Positions 53,298 through 62,050 of a DNA stretch of 64,000 bases are shown in pieces (positions within the stretch are counted from its first letter, which is position 1; each line of letters opens with the position of its first letter). The notes under the pieces were generated by a model. The model saw only the letters and a program-made list of their open reading frames with translations. It ran no database searches and was not told where the DNA came from. The stretch comes from Acidobacteriota bacterium (GTDB lineage: Bacteria; Acidobacteriota; Terriglobia; Terriglobales; Acidobacteriaceae): the NCBI GenBank assembly GCA_003010405.1, contig PJLO01000014.1, positions 1-64,000 on the forward strand, in the 5' to 3' direction. The translations under genes were made by a program, and so were the position numbers.

Positions 53298-54101
53298 ATG
53301 ACACCTACTCCGAACAGAGACGAAGAAAAACTCTATTTCGAAAAAATCAAAGAGGGGCGAGGCAAGTATTTCGTCGAGTATCAACCTCCGCCACCCCACC
53401 ACCGATTTGCCATGCTCAATGTTGTTTTCCCCCATCGGACAGAAATTGGGGAGATAGCTGAGATTATGGAAGCGGAAGCTCAAGCATGGATAAGTCGCTA
53501 TCAAATTCCAATAATGGTGTCTTCCTTTGATGAAACTGAGGACGTCCAACACCTGTCGCCAGTACGGAGTTGCGATCATCTCATTGCATTTAGGGACAAA
53601 TCGCAAGGAACCGTACGCCTTCTCTGGGGACTCGCTCCCGAGCAGGAAATTCCCGATGATGCCTTGAATACCAACTGGCTTAAGCAGGTGTACTCCGACA
53701 TACCAATGAAAACATCGGCACAGGTTCGAGAGGAAGCAAATGCTCACGCGAAGCGAGTGAGAAACGGATGGTTAATTGTTGTTGCTTGGGCAACAATTCT
53801 GCCTGCTGCATGGGCAATTGTTGAATGGGCTGGGCCGCGGTGGCTTGAAACTATTGTGATGCTGTACGGCGTTGGCAAGGCTTTCATAGAGGCGTTGAAA
53901 TTGACAGGGAGATGGAAGAAGTCCCCGCGAGATTTAGTGAACGAAGAAGAAGATCGTCGAATGCGGCATTATTTTTATCATTGCGAAAGAAACCCCGAGG
54001 GATTTGTACGCCTAAAATCTGAGAACTTCGACCGTGAGATGATGGACGCTGTTCGTAACGAGGCTGCAGTCCTGAACTCAAATATTCCTCGACAAGATTG
54101 A
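53298..54101 (+). CDS. Hypothetical membrane-anchored protein (267 aa), accessory
   Basis: A 267-residue protein in an AT-rich patch. Residues 1-150 look soluble (MTPTPNRDEEKLYFEKIKEG, HRTEIGEIAEIMEAEAQAWISRYQIPIMVSSFDE). Residues about 158-200 hold one or two TM helices (WLIVVAWATILPAAWAIVEWAG, then IVMLYGVGKAFIEALKL), followed by a charged C-terminal 60 residues (RMRHYFYHCERNPEGFVRLK). No family recognised. It stands alone between helicase and DUF971 genes; the base composition suggests recent acquisition. Confidence 0.65.
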   Translation: MTPTPNRDEEKLYFEKIKEGRGKYFVEYQPPPPHHRFAMLNVVFPHRTEIGEIAEIMEAEAQAWISRYQIPIMVSSFDETEDVQHLSPVRSCDHLIAFRDKSQGTVRLLWGLAPEQEIPDDALNTNWLKQVYSDIPMKTSAQVREEANAHAKRVRNGWLIVVAWATILPAAWAIVEWAGPRWLETIVMLYGVGKAFIEALKLTGRWKKSPRDLVNEEEDRRMRHYFYHCERNPEGFVRLKSENFDREMMDAVRNEAAVLNSNIPRQD

Positions 54102-54129
54102 TGCGCACGAACAGCAGCCAAGCTCGAAC

Positions 54130-54537
54130 TTACTTTTCACGCGGGTGGTTCTCAATGTCCTGCTTGAGCCCATCGCTGGAGTGGCGGGCGGAGTGGCACT
54201 GCTCACAGGGGCACCACCGACGCAGGTAGTCCCAGGAATAGACTCCGCTCTGGTGACCGTCGTTCCAGGTAAAGTGGATGGCGTAATTACCCGCTTGGGC
54301 AACTTCGACGGGGCGCATCTGTGGCTTGAACATCTGCAAAGGAGCAGCCACAGACGAAGCGGGCTGATCAGGCTGACGTCCGGTTTTTTGCCGCTCCTCG
54401 TTACAAGTCGCACAGGGACAGGCGTCGCGCAGATAAGTGAAGGTATAGGTGCTCTGGTGACCATCCTTCCAGCTGATTTCCATGGTGGTGCCGCTGGTTC
54501 TGTGGACCTTGATCGCGGTGGGCTGGATTGCGCTCAT
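54130..54537 (-). CDS. DUF971 domain protein
   Basis: A 135-residue protein of the DUF971 family (the N-terminal domain of gamma-butyrobetaine hydroxylase). ISWKDGHQSTYTFTYLRDACPCATC near 23-47 and FTWNDGHQSGVYSWDYLRRWCPCEQC near 89-114 are the two half-sites with CPCxxC metal-like motifs. Stand-alone members are linked to iron-sulfur or Mrp/ApbC proteins in other genomes. Here it is a single gene. Confidence 0.9.
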   Translation of the reverse strand: MSAIQPTAIKVHRTSGTTMEISWKDGHQSTYTFTYLRDACPCATCNEERQKTGRQPDQPASSVAAPLQMFKPQMRPVEVAQAGNYAIHFTWNDGHQSGVYSWDYLRRWCPCEQCHSARHSSDGLKQDIENHPREK

Positions 54538-54849
54538 GACGCATAGTGTAGCCTATTTTTGCGTCGGGCTTAGCCATGGGATCATCTCGCGGCTCTTGTC
54601 GCGATCAAGCTTCCGCACACTGTGGTCCGGTCATTTTCGGGGGACGAGCTGGAAACTAACGCGCCCGGGTTGCTGAAATTGGATGCCTCAGGTAAAATTT
54701 GATCTTGGCGACCAGCCTCTTTTGTTCATTTCAGGTTCCGCACGTTTTTTACGGGTTGCGCTTCTAAATTGCTCCCGTGCTGCGATGGTCCAATGGACCC
54801 TTTGTAGCGATCAAAAGCCCAAGCGGTTCCACAATTTTTGGAGTCAGAC
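54538..54849. other. Intergenic region upstream of rpmB, no gene seen
   Basis: 312 bases with no plausible ORF. TAAAAT at about 54694 fits the -10 style of this genome and could start the rpmB transcript; no known ribosomal leader structure was recognised. Confidence 0.35.
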
Positions 54850-55044
54850 ATGGCACAGGTTTGTTCAGTCTGCGGCAAAGGCCCGCAGTTCGGCAATAAC
54901 GTTTCGCACGCCAACAACAAGACCCGCCGCCGCTGGAACGTTAACCTGCATCCAGTGAAGGCCAAAGTCGAGGGCTCGTCCAACACAAAGAAAGTTCGCG
55001 TGTGCTCGGGCTGCCTGCGCAGCGGAAAAGTCACCAAGGCATAA
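54850..55044 (+). CDS. rpmB: 50S ribosomal protein L28
   Basis: A 64-residue large-subunit ribosomal protein: [37 protein letters not shown] and [14 protein letters not shown]. It is the zinc-binding (C+) form with C5, C8, C52 and C55. The ATG at 54850 is chosen because family members begin MA-x-C; an upstream alternative start adds four residues. A strong terminator follows. Single gene; L33, often adjacent elsewhere, is not here. Confidence 0.96.
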   Translation: MAQVCSVCGKGPQFGNNVSHANNKTRRRWNVNLHPVKAKVEGSSNTKKVRVCSGCLRSGKVTKA

Positions 55045-55109
55045 CCTCGGCATAGGCAATATGCGCGCTGGATTGCAACTGTCGCTCCGCGCGATGCTGG
55101 GAAAAGTTT

Positions 55110-55136
55110 AGGCCTCCGCCGCAGCGGAGGCCTTTT
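55110..55136 (+). terminator. Intrinsic terminator of rpmB
   Basis: 10-bp stem AGGCCTCCGC/GCGGAGGCCT (55110-55119 with 55124-55133), loop CGCA, then TTT. Confidence 0.85.
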
Positions 55137-55160
55137 GCTGTGTTTAACGGAACAGAGACG

Positions 55161-56561
55161 ATGATCCGGCTACACCAATTCCGCCACGAAATGTCTCCCC
55201 TGCTGCGCCTGGCCGTGCCGATTGTGCTGGGCGAGGTGGGGTGGATGTCCATGAACTTCGTGGACATTGCCATGATCGGCCGGGTTGGGCCGACGCCGCT
55301 GGCTGCGGTCAGCCTGGGGTCGGCGGTCTTTGTGGTCTTCGCCATTGTTTGCGAAGGGATGCTGCTGGGTACGGACTCGCTGATTTCGCAGGAGTTTGGC
55401 GCTGGGCGCGTCGCTGAGTGCTTCCGCACGTTGTGGGCTGGGGCGCAACTCTCGCTGCCGCTGGGCTTAATCTGCGCGCTGATGGTAGCCGCCAGCGGCT
55501 GGCTGCTGCCCTCACTGGGCATTGCGCCGGAGATCGTACGCCAGACCAAACCTTTTCTCATCGCCATGGCCTGCGGACTGCCCGCTCTGATGGGCTTTGT
55601 CGCCATGCGGGTATTTCTGCAGGGGACGCACCGTGTAAAGGTGGTCGCCTTCGCCATGGTTTCGGCGAACATCGTCAATTTTGTCGGAAACTACGCGCTC
55701 ATCTACGGGCATTTTGGCCTGCCAGCGCTGGGTGCCACCGGCTCAGGAATCTCGACCACGCTCTCGCGGTTTTACATGGTGTGCGTGCTGCTCAGCTACC
55801 TGGCTTGGCGCAGCCGCCACGAAAACTGGCAGCTGCTGAGCTACGCAGGAAAACTTTATTTCGACCGCATCGCGCGGATTGTCCGCCTCGGCGCTCCGGC
55901 AGCGGCCCAGATCGCACTTGAAGTCGGAGTATTCTCAGCGAGCACCCTCGCGGCTGGCCGCTTGGGCGCAATCGCCGTTTCCGGACACCAGATCGCAATG
56001 AGTTTGGTTTCGCTGACCTTTATGGTACCGCTCGGGGTGGCACAGGCGACTTCCGTGAGGGTGGGCAACGCGATCGGCCGACGCGATGCCGAAGCCGCAA
56101 ACGTGAGCGGCTGGAGCGGCCTGGCCCTCAGCGCAAGCTTTATGAGCTGCTCGGCTATCGTGCTCTGGACGCTTCCCTTGCCCATTGTGCACATTTTCAC
56201 CCGCGAGCCCGAGGTTGTGAAAGTGGGAGTCTCGCTGCTGGCAATTGCCGCGGCCTTTCAGTTCTTCGATGGCGTGCAGGTGACCGCAATCGGTGCGCTG
56301 CGCGGCTCGGGCAACACACGAATTGCAATGATCGCCGACATTGTCGGCTGGTGGCTGGTGGGATTGCCGCTTGGCGCTTGGCTCTGCTTTGCCCAGCGCT
56401 GGGGAGTGCGTGGACTGTGGTTCGGCCTGAGCGCTGGGTTGATCAGCATTGGCTGCCTGCTGGCCGTGGCCTGGCGGCGTAGAGTGAAGTGGTTGCGCCG
56501 GGAGTTGGTGGCGGAATCGGCGATGTCTTCTGGAGCGGCTCCCGCGAACCCCAACAGCTAG
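55161..56561 (+). CDS. MATE family multidrug efflux protein (NorM-like)
   Basis: A 466-residue inner-membrane protein with 12 TM helices. LLRLAVPIVLGEVGWMSMNFVDIAMIGRVG at the start and GTDSLISQEFGAG, then IMPLGVAQATSVRVGNAIGRRD-like VPLGVAQATSVRVGNAIG in the second half are MATE motifs; two related halves are visible. It would expel cationic drugs or metabolites using H or Na. The ATG at 55161 is preferred over GTG 55140; only a weak SD is visible. It is a single gene. Confidence 0.92.
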   Translation: MIRLHQFRHEMSPLLRLAVPIVLGEVGWMSMNFVDIAMIGRVGPTPLAAVSLGSAVFVVFAIVCEGMLLGTDSLISQEFGAGRVAECFRTLWAGAQLSLPLGLICALMVAASGWLLPSLGIAPEIVRQTKPFLIAMACGLPALMGFVAMRVFLQGTHRVKVVAFAMVSANIVNFVGNYALIYGHFGLPALGATGSGISTTLSRFYMVCVLLSYLAWRSRHENWQLLSYAGKLYFDRIARIVRLGAPAAAQIALEVGVFSASTLAAGRLGAIAVSGHQIAMSLVSLTFMVPLGVAQATSVRVGNAIGRRDAEAANVSGWSGLALSASFMSCSAIVLWTLPLPIVHIFTREPEVVKVGVSLLAIAAAFQFFDGVQVTAIGALRGSGNTRIAMIADIVGWWLVGLPLGAWLCFAQRWGVRGLWFGLSAGLISIGCLLAVAWRRRVKWLRRELVAESAMSSGAAPANPNS

Positions 56562-56584
56562 AAAGCGATTTGGGTTCGGGTATC

Positions 56585-57265
56585 CTATGGGCAGGTTCTT
56601 GGCAAATTCCCAAATAGCCGTTCTAGCACCGCGTCGATGCTGTCGAGCTTCTCGAATTTACTGCGCGGGACAACACGATGATTTGGCCTCGCGGTCTTGG
56701 TGCCCTCGGCGTTGCCCTTGGTATGCTTAGCCATCGGAAAGTCGCTGATGTCGGGCAGCGGCTCGCCCGGTAACCCGCCGAGCCAAAGGTAGGACTGCCT
56801 GTCCAGCTCGGGTGTCACCACAATCCAGATGACGCAGCCACTGGGCTTCTCCGTCAACTTCAGGCTAATGCTGGTGCGAGTCGCCTTTCCGTCCGTCATG
56901 ACCGACTTGAATTGAATGTGGCGGGTCACCTTGCGGCGACTCATCACTAGGTCGTGGCCGCCAGCATCAAACTCAGACCGCAACACCTCCACGTCCGTAA
57001 CGCCGCGCTGCCATAGCCGCCGCAGTGCATCGCCGATGAACAAATGTTCAACAATGCGTTCCCGCAAGGTCGAGTGATGAAAATGAGCTTCGTTGGAGGT
57101 CGGCTTGCTATTGGGCGTCGGATAGTCTTCCTTCAAGTCTTCGTCCTCAGGCATGCCGTTTTCGTCAAAGTCCCAAAGAACCTCGCCACCCTCGGGGATC
57201 TTGATCTCGACATCTCCCGGCTCCCATACGAACCGGTCTTTTCTGTTCTCTTTGTCAGCAGACAT
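56585..57265 (-). CDS. Hypothetical protein with PD-(D/E)XK-like core (226 aa)
   Basis: A 226-residue soluble protein. The N-terminus is acidic (VWEPGDVEIKIPEGGEVLWDFDENGM). ERIVEHLFIGDALRRLWQRG (about 82-101) precedes VLRSEFDAGGHDLVMSRRKVTRHIQFKSV (quoted in parts: EFDAGGHDLV, HIQFKS), the E...D...QxK arrangement of restriction-like nucleases, then ISLKLTEKPSGCVIWIVVTPEL. GGAGGTG stands four bases before the ATG at 57265. It is alone between a MATE gene and a tautomerase. Nuclease activity is an inference from the motif order. Confidence 0.7.
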   Translation of the reverse strand: MSADKENRKDRFVWEPGDVEIKIPEGGEVLWDFDENGMPEDEDLKEDYPTPNSKPTSNEAHFHHSTLRERIVEHLFIGDALRRLWQRGVTDVEVLRSEFDAGGHDLVMSRRKVTRHIQFKSVMTDGKATRTSISLKLTEKPSGCVIWIVVTPELDRQSYLWLGGLPGEPLPDISDFPMAKHTKGNAEGTKTARPNHRVVPRSKFEKLDSIDAVLERLFGNLPRTCP

Positions 57266-57385
57266 AGGCACCTCCATCGGGCAGTTCGAATCGCTTGATC
57301 GCGGCCTTCTCGCGCCCAAATTGTACCGTCAAAGCTCGCGAGTTCCAGCATTTCCGCGTTACCTGTCAATTATAGGGCGAGTACT

Positions 57386-57423
57386 CAGCTAACCCACAAT
57401 CGCCAACTGCGGGCGGTTGTGGG
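57386..57423. repeat. REP-like palindrome, copy 1
   Basis: CAGCTAA then CCCACAATCGCC (57393-57404), loop AACTGCG, GGCGGTTGTGGG (57412-57423): a 12-bp stem with one G-T pair. It shares CAGCTA and the left arm and AACT loop start with the copy at 57863. Confidence 0.85.
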
Positions 57424-57536
57424 CCACCTGTGATTGCCCTGTGCACCCCCAAAACGTAAAATCGGAGCGCGGTCGCAATCAGGCAGAATGTGACTACAAG
57501 TCAGACTCATTGCATTTCTAAATGGAGGGTACAGTT

Positions 57537-57761
57537 ATGCCGTTTGTTCAGGTCAAATTGCTGGAGGGCGTTTTCTCAAAAGAGCAAAAACAGGAGATGA
57601 TTCGAAAGTTTACCGACCTTATGGTGTCGTTTGAGGGAGAGGCCCTGCGTCCAGTGGTTTGGGTCGTGATTGAGGAAGTCAAGAGCGGCGAGTGGGGCAT
57701 TGGGGGAAATGCGCTCACAACAGCCGACGCAAAGAACCTGGTTGCGGGAAAACAGTTGTGA
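57537..57761 (+). CDS. 4-oxalocrotonate tautomerase-like protein
   Basis: A 74-residue tautomerase-superfamily protein. After Met removal the catalytic Pro is residue 1 (PFVQVKLLEGVFSKEQKQEMI), and the helix and second strand VVWVVIEEVKSGEWGIGG match the family pattern. Length is slightly above the 62-residue classic form. GGAGGG at 57523-57528 precedes the ATG at 57537. It lies between two near-identical palindromes. Substrate unknown. Confidence 0.9.
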   Translation: MPFVQVKLLEGVFSKEQKQEMIRKFTDLMVSFEGEALRPVVWVVIEEVKSGEWGIGGNALTTADAKNLVAGKQL

Positions 57762-57862
57762 TGTGCTCTCCCGTGTGAAGAGCGCATCACAACTGGACAC
57801 TCTTGCTCTTGGCAGCGCCCGGGGATTTCCGAGCGGCTTAGCCAAAGCAGGCGGAATCTATC

Positions 57863-57900
57863 CAGCTAGCCCACAATCGCCAACTACAGGCGATTGTGGG
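57863..57900. repeat. REP-like palindrome, copy 2
   Basis: CAGCTAG then CCCACAATCGCC (57870-57881), loop AACTACA, GGCGATTGTGGG (57889-57900): perfect 12-bp stem. It may also act as a terminator between the tautomerase and RidA genes, though a T-run is missing. Confidence 0.85.
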
Positions 57901-57914
57901 CACTAAACGGAACT

Positions 57915-58295
57915 CTACCCAGCCACGGCTATCGCGTCGATTTCGATGCGGACATCCTTGGGCAGGCGGACGACTTCGAAGGTTGAACGCGCGGGGGCAT
58001 TCTGCGGGAAGAAGCGCTCGTACACAGCATTCATCACGGCGAACTCGGCCATGTCCTTGAGATACACAGTAGTGCGCACAACCTGGTCGAGCCCGCTGCC
58101 AGCCGCTTTCAGAACCGCGTCCAGATTTTTAATCACCTGCTCCGCCTGTTCTGCCACTCCGCCTTCAACGATCTGCTTCGTCTTCGGGTTTACAGGGATC
58201 TGTCCGCTGATAAACACAAATCCATTGGCTTGAATGGCCTGCGAATATGGCCCGATGGCCTCCGGCGCATCGGGAGTGGAAATGATCTTGCGCAT
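57915..58295 (-). CDS. RidA family enamine/imine deaminase
   Basis: A 126-residue protein that removes reactive enamine intermediates made by PLP enzymes. MRKIISTPDAPEAIGPYSQAI, FVFISGQIPVNP and PARSTFEVVRLPKDVRIEIDAIAV carry the family pattern, including the conserved Arg in PARSTFEV that binds the carboxylate. The ATG at 58295 is fixed by the family start. It lies 55 bases downstream of the membrane-protein gene on the same strand. Confidence 0.93.
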   Translation of the reverse strand: MRKIISTPDAPEAIGPYSQAIQANGFVFISGQIPVNPKTKQIVEGGVAEQAEQVIKNLDAVLKAAGSGLDQVVRTTVYLKDMAEFAVMNAVYERFFPQNAPARSTFEVVRLPKDVRIEIDAIAVAG

Positions 58296-58350
58296 AGTCT
58301 TTCTCCTTGAACACAAAATTCTAAGATAATCAGAAGCTCCGGCTCTGCGG

Positions 58351-58809
58351 CTAGGGCCTGATCGGCCTCAGCAGAACCAGATAAGACACCCCAATCGCAT
58401 AAAGCGTAAACGAAAGATACACGTCCGCGCCCATTAACTGCATGGCAAAACCCATCAAGCCAACTGCCGCACACAACGATTGCATGATGATGTTATTACG
58501 GCTCCAGCGCTTGAGCGCCTTGGGGTCACGCGGGTTGCGGCGCAACTCCGCCATTGATGGCAGCACCATGGCATTGCGCATCATGTAGGCAAAGGTAAGC
58601 AACGAGGTGGACAGGATGACCGGCAGGAAAACACGTTTGCCGGGCATTCCCGAAGGCCCGCGAAACACCGTTATGCCCAACACGGCGCACACCACCAGCA
58701 TTCCCATCAGAGTGCGCTGCGTGCGCTGCAACGAGATGAAAGCGAATTCAATGGGCTGAAACTGAAGAGCGCGCGGTTGCGATTGGATTCTCTTTGAGAA
58801 GCGGGACAT
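58351..58809 (-). CDS. Hypothetical inner-membrane protein (152 aa)
   Basis: A 152-residue protein with about four TM helices (MLVVCAVLGITVF near 37-50, FLPVILSTSLLTFAYMM near 61-77, a helix near 109-125 and YLSFTLYAIGVSYLVLL near 130-147). The cytoplasmic loop SMAELRRNPRDPKALKRWSRNN is basic. No family recognised. It begins three bases after the rsh stop, so it is co-transcribed with the stringent-response gene. Confidence 0.75.
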   Translation of the reverse strand: MSRFSKRIQSQPRALQFQPIEFAFISLQRTQRTLMGMLVVCAVLGITVFRGPSGMPGKRVFLPVILSTSLLTFAYMMRNAMVLPSMAELRRNPRDPKALKRWSRNNIIMQSLCAAVGLMGFAMQLMGADVYLSFTLYAIGVSYLVLLRPIRP

Positions 58810-58812
58810 GGA

Positions 58813-61059
58813 TTAGCCGTTTAACCTCTGGACGCGTTCGACAGCGCGCACGCCTGGAATGCGGCGAATACCGGTAATAATGCGGTTCAGGTGATTCACG
58901 TCGCGGGCTTCAAAAATGATGTCGATAGTGGCGTAAGGTCCGCCAGTTTTGGCTTCAATGTGGCGGATGTTGGAGTTCTCGCCGCTAATGATGGTTGAGA
59001 CCTGAGCGACCATGCCAGGACGGTCGTCGCTTGAAACCACGAGCTTGACGGGATATGAAGTCTGCACACCCGAAATGCGGGGTTCCTTCACCGACCATTC
59101 AACCGCGAGCCGCCGCTCGGGTTCATACATCAGGTTCTGCACATTGGAGCAGGTCTTGCTGTGCACGGCTACGCCTTTCCCTCTGGTCACGTAGCCAACA
59201 ATCTCCTCGCCGCGAATCGGATTACAACATCGGGCGCGATAGACGAGCAGATCATCGGTGCCGCGAACAGTGAGCGCGGAGCTATCCGAACCAAAAGCGC
59301 GCTTGACTGCTGAAGCCAGTCCCTGCGTCTCTTCGCCGGGCTGCAAGTTACTGCCAGGCAAGACCTTGGCCAACACCGAGCGTGCCGAATACTTGCCGTA
59401 GCCAATTCCGGCCATCAGGTCGTCCACCTTGCCAAGTCCATACTCGACGGCGGCTCTCAGCAGATCCGGATCTTTTATGTCCTTAAGCGCGATGCGATAT
59501 TTGCGCGCTTCCTTTTCAATCAGCTTGCGGCCGATTTCAATGGCCCGCTCGCGCTGGTGGATATTGAGCCAGTGCTTGATCTTCTGGCGCGCGCGCGAAC
59601 TTTTTACAATTCCGAGCCAGTCGCGGCTGGGCTTATGCCCGGCCTGGGTCAGGATCTCGACAATGTCTCCCGAATGCAGCTTGGAGCGCAATGGAACGAT
59701 GCGTGAGTTCACCTTGGCGCCAACGCAAGTGTGCCCGACCTCGGTATGCACCGTATACGCAAAGTCGACGGGCGTGGCGTCGCGCGGAAGAATCACAACC
59801 TTGCCTTTTGGCGTAAAGGTGTAGACCTCTTCCGGGTAGAGATCGATTTTCAGCGTGGAAAGAAATTCACTGGGATCGGCCATCTCGCGCTGCCACTCGA
59901 CCACTTGGCGCAGCCACGCAAGCCTCTGTTCGTCGCGCGCGGAAATGGGGCCGTCCTTGTATTTCCAGTGCGCCGCGATTCCCTCTTCAGCCATCTTGTG
60001 CATCTCTTCAGTACGAATCTGCACCTCATAAGGACGGCCGTCTTCGGCAATTATGCTGGTGTGCAGTGACTGATAGAGGTTAGGCCGCGGCATGGCGATA
60101 AAATCCTTGATACGCCCCGGCACCGGACGCCATGCGTTATGTATGATTCCGAGCACCGCGTAACAGTCATTCACCGAGTTGGTGATAACGCGCAGGGCCA
60201 GCAAATCGAACATCTGGTCGGCGGTGATCTTCTGCTTGATCATCTTTTGATGAATCGAGTACATGCGCTTAATGCGTGAATCCACACGCACAAAGCCTAT
60301 CTTGGCCTCGCGCAGCTTGATCCGTATGTTTTCGGCCATCCGGGCAAGGTCGCGCTCGCCATCCTTGCGCAGCACCTCCACCTGGTCGCACACCATTTTG
60401 TACCCGACAGGGTCCACGTACGGGAACGCGAGGTCCTCAAGCTCGCCGCGAATCTTGCCCATTCCAAGGCGGTGCGCCAGTGGCGCATAAATTTCCAGCG
60501 TCTCCTTGGCAATCTTCACCTGACGCTCGGGTGAGAGGTGCTGCAGGGTGCGCATGTTGTGCAGGCGATCGGCAAGTTTGATCAGAACGACACGGATGTC
60601 GTCCACCATGGCCAGCATCATCTTGCGCACGTTTTCTGCCTGCGCCTCTTCGCGCGAAGCAAAATCGATTTTGCTGATCTTTGTTACGCCCTCGACAATG
60701 TGTGCGACCTGTTCGCCGAATTGTTCTCTGATTTCCTCAGTGGTTACGCTGGTGTCTTCGACCGAATCATGCAGAAGTCCAGCGGCAATGGCCGTGGTGT
60801 CCAGCTTCATTTCCGCAAGCAATATGGCCACTTCCAGAGGATGTACCAGATAGGGTTCGCCCGAGGCGCGTTGCTGTCCCGAGTGATGCTCCAGGGAAAG
60901 CTCGTAGGCACGCTGAATAATGTCGAGTTCGTCGGTGGGACGGTTGGTACGGGCGATCTCCATCAAGTGGCGGAACCGGGTCGCGGTTAAAACATTGGTC
61001 GCAATCTGTTCCCGAAAGCTCGCCATGCCTGATTTTAGCTTGTTTTCAGCATGAATCAT
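58813..61059 (-). CDS. Bifunctional (p)ppGpp synthetase/hydrolase (Rel/SpoT)
   Basis: A 748-residue RSH protein of the stringent response. The HD hydrolase domain has HPLEVAILLAEMKLDTTAIAAGLLHDSVEDT; the synthetase domain has VDSRIKRMYSIHQKM and FALRVI-like LLALRVIT; TGS (YTFTPKGKVVILPRDATPVDFAY), a helical part, a Cys-containing conserved region (RARCCNPIRGEEIVGYVTRGKGVAVH) and an ACT domain follow. All elements for both activities look intact. ATG 61059 is chosen because GAGGG precedes it; ATG 61104 is the alternative. Confidence 0.95.
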   Translation of the reverse strand: MIHAENKLKSGMASFREQIATNVLTATRFRHLMEIARTNRPTDELDIIQRAYELSLEHHSGQQRASGEPYLVHPLEVAILLAEMKLDTTAIAAGLLHDSVEDTSVTTEEIREQFGEQVAHIVEGVTKISKIDFASREEAQAENVRKMMLAMVDDIRVVLIKLADRLHNMRTLQHLSPERQVKIAKETLEIYAPLAHRLGMGKIRGELEDLAFPYVDPVGYKMVCDQVEVLRKDGERDLARMAENIRIKLREAKIGFVRVDSRIKRMYSIHQKMIKQKITADQMFDLLALRVITNSVNDCYAVLGIIHNAWRPVPGRIKDFIAMPRPNLYQSLHTSIIAEDGRPYEVQIRTEEMHKMAEEGIAAHWKYKDGPISARDEQRLAWLRQVVEWQREMADPSEFLSTLKIDLYPEEVYTFTPKGKVVILPRDATPVDFAYTVHTEVGHTCVGAKVNSRIVPLRSKLHSGDIVEILTQAGHKPSRDWLGIVKSSRARQKIKHWLNIHQRERAIEIGRKLIEKEARKYRIALKDIKDPDLLRAAVEYGLGKVDDLMAGIGYGKYSARSVLAKVLPGSNLQPGEETQGLASAVKRAFGSDSSALTVRGTDDLLVYRARCCNPIRGEEIVGYVTRGKGVAVHSKTCSNVQNLMYEPERRLAVEWSVKEPRISGVQTSYPVKLVVSSDDRPGMVAQVSTIISGENSNIRHIEAKTGGPYATIDIIFEARDVNHLNRIITGIRRIPGVRAVERVQRLNG

Positions 61060-61150
61060 CGCTCGACCCTCGAGAAAGGTTGCCCTTATTCCCTCCTGCT
61101 GCATCCGATGCTACTGAAGTCATGAACGATGCGGTACACTCGGACACGCA

Positions 61151-62050
61151 ATGAGAGTACTTGTCAGCGGTGCCAGCGGATTGATAGGACGCGCGGTTTC
61201 AGCTCTGTTGCGGGCGCAACGCCATCAGGTTTGCAGTCTGGTTCGCGACCCGGCAAGGGCGCGGCCGGGCGATGTCCTCTGGAATCCAGCTTCGCCCCTA
61301 ATGTCCGAGAAAATTGTGGACTTCGATGCCATCGTGCATCTGGCGGGAAAACCAATAACCGCTCTCTGGACCGCAAAATCCAAAGCTGAAATTCGCAGCA
61401 GCCGCGTTGACGGAACCGCCGCAATCGCCTTGGCGGCAGCACAGGCTTTCCTGCAAAGCGGAAAACCGCGTGCTCTGATCTGCAGCTCGGCCATTGGCTA
61501 TTACGGCAACCGTGGCAATGAAGAGTTGGCGGAGGAGAGCGCTTCCGGATCGGGATTTCTCGCCGAGGTATGCCGCGACTGGGAGGCCGCTACCCGAGAG
61601 GCAGAGCTGGCCGGCGTTCGAGTGACTCATATGCGCACATCGCTGGTGCTCGACAGCCAAGGCGGGGCGCTGGCCAAAATGCTGCCTGCGTTTCGCTTCG
61701 GAGTCGCGGGAAAACTTGGCAGCGGACGTCAATGGTGGAGTTGGATCAGCCTCCGCGATGCAGCTCGCGCCTTCGTCTTCGCCGTCGAGCAGGAGCGCGT
61801 TTGTGGTGCTGTGAATCTAGCCTCGCCAAACGCAGTGACGAACGCGGAATTCACGCGAACCCTGGGACGTGTCCTACATCGGCCCACCCTGCTCACAGTT
61901 CCCTCTTTTGTCCTGCGCACATTTGCCGGTGAAATGGCGGAAGAGATGCTGCTTGCCAGCCAGCACGTAGTTCCAAAACGGCTCCTGGAAGCGGGATTCT
62001 GCTTCGAAGATGAGAAGCTTGAGCCAACGCTGCGGAAACTGCTTACATAG
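61151..62050 (+). CDS. TIGR01777 family epimerase-like protein (YfcH-type SDR)
   Basis: A 299-residue extended SDR protein. VSGASGLIGRAV near residue 5 is the NAD(P)-binding glycine motif, VHLAGKPI, ICSSAIGYYGNRG and CRDWEAAT are the TIGR01777 marks, and the C-terminal DUF1731 part ends QHVVPKRLLEAGF. The family is linked to cell-division defects but its substrate is unknown. TACACT at 61135-61140 is ten bases before the ATG, so the transcript is nearly leaderless. Divergent from rsh. Confidence 0.93.
   Translation: MRVLVSGASGLIGRAVSALLRAQRHQVCSLVRDPARARPGDVLWNPASPLMSEKIVDFDAIVHLAGKPITALWTAKSKAEIRSSRVDGTAAIALAAAQAFLQSGKPRALICSSAIGYYGNRGNEELAEESASGSGFLAEVCRDWEAATREAELAGVRVTHMRTSLVLDSQGGALAKMLPAFRFGVAGKLGSGRQWWSWISLRDAARAFVFAVEQERVCGAVNLASPNAVTNAEFTRTLGRVLHRPTLLTVPSFVLRTFAGEMAEEMLLASQHVVPKRLLEAGFCFEDEKLEPTLRKLLT

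Noticed and set aside
54130..54537. Two DUF971 domains in tandem
   Set aside because: The two WxDGHxS...CPCxxC blocks belong to the ordinary single-domain pattern of this family, which itself has such a second half.
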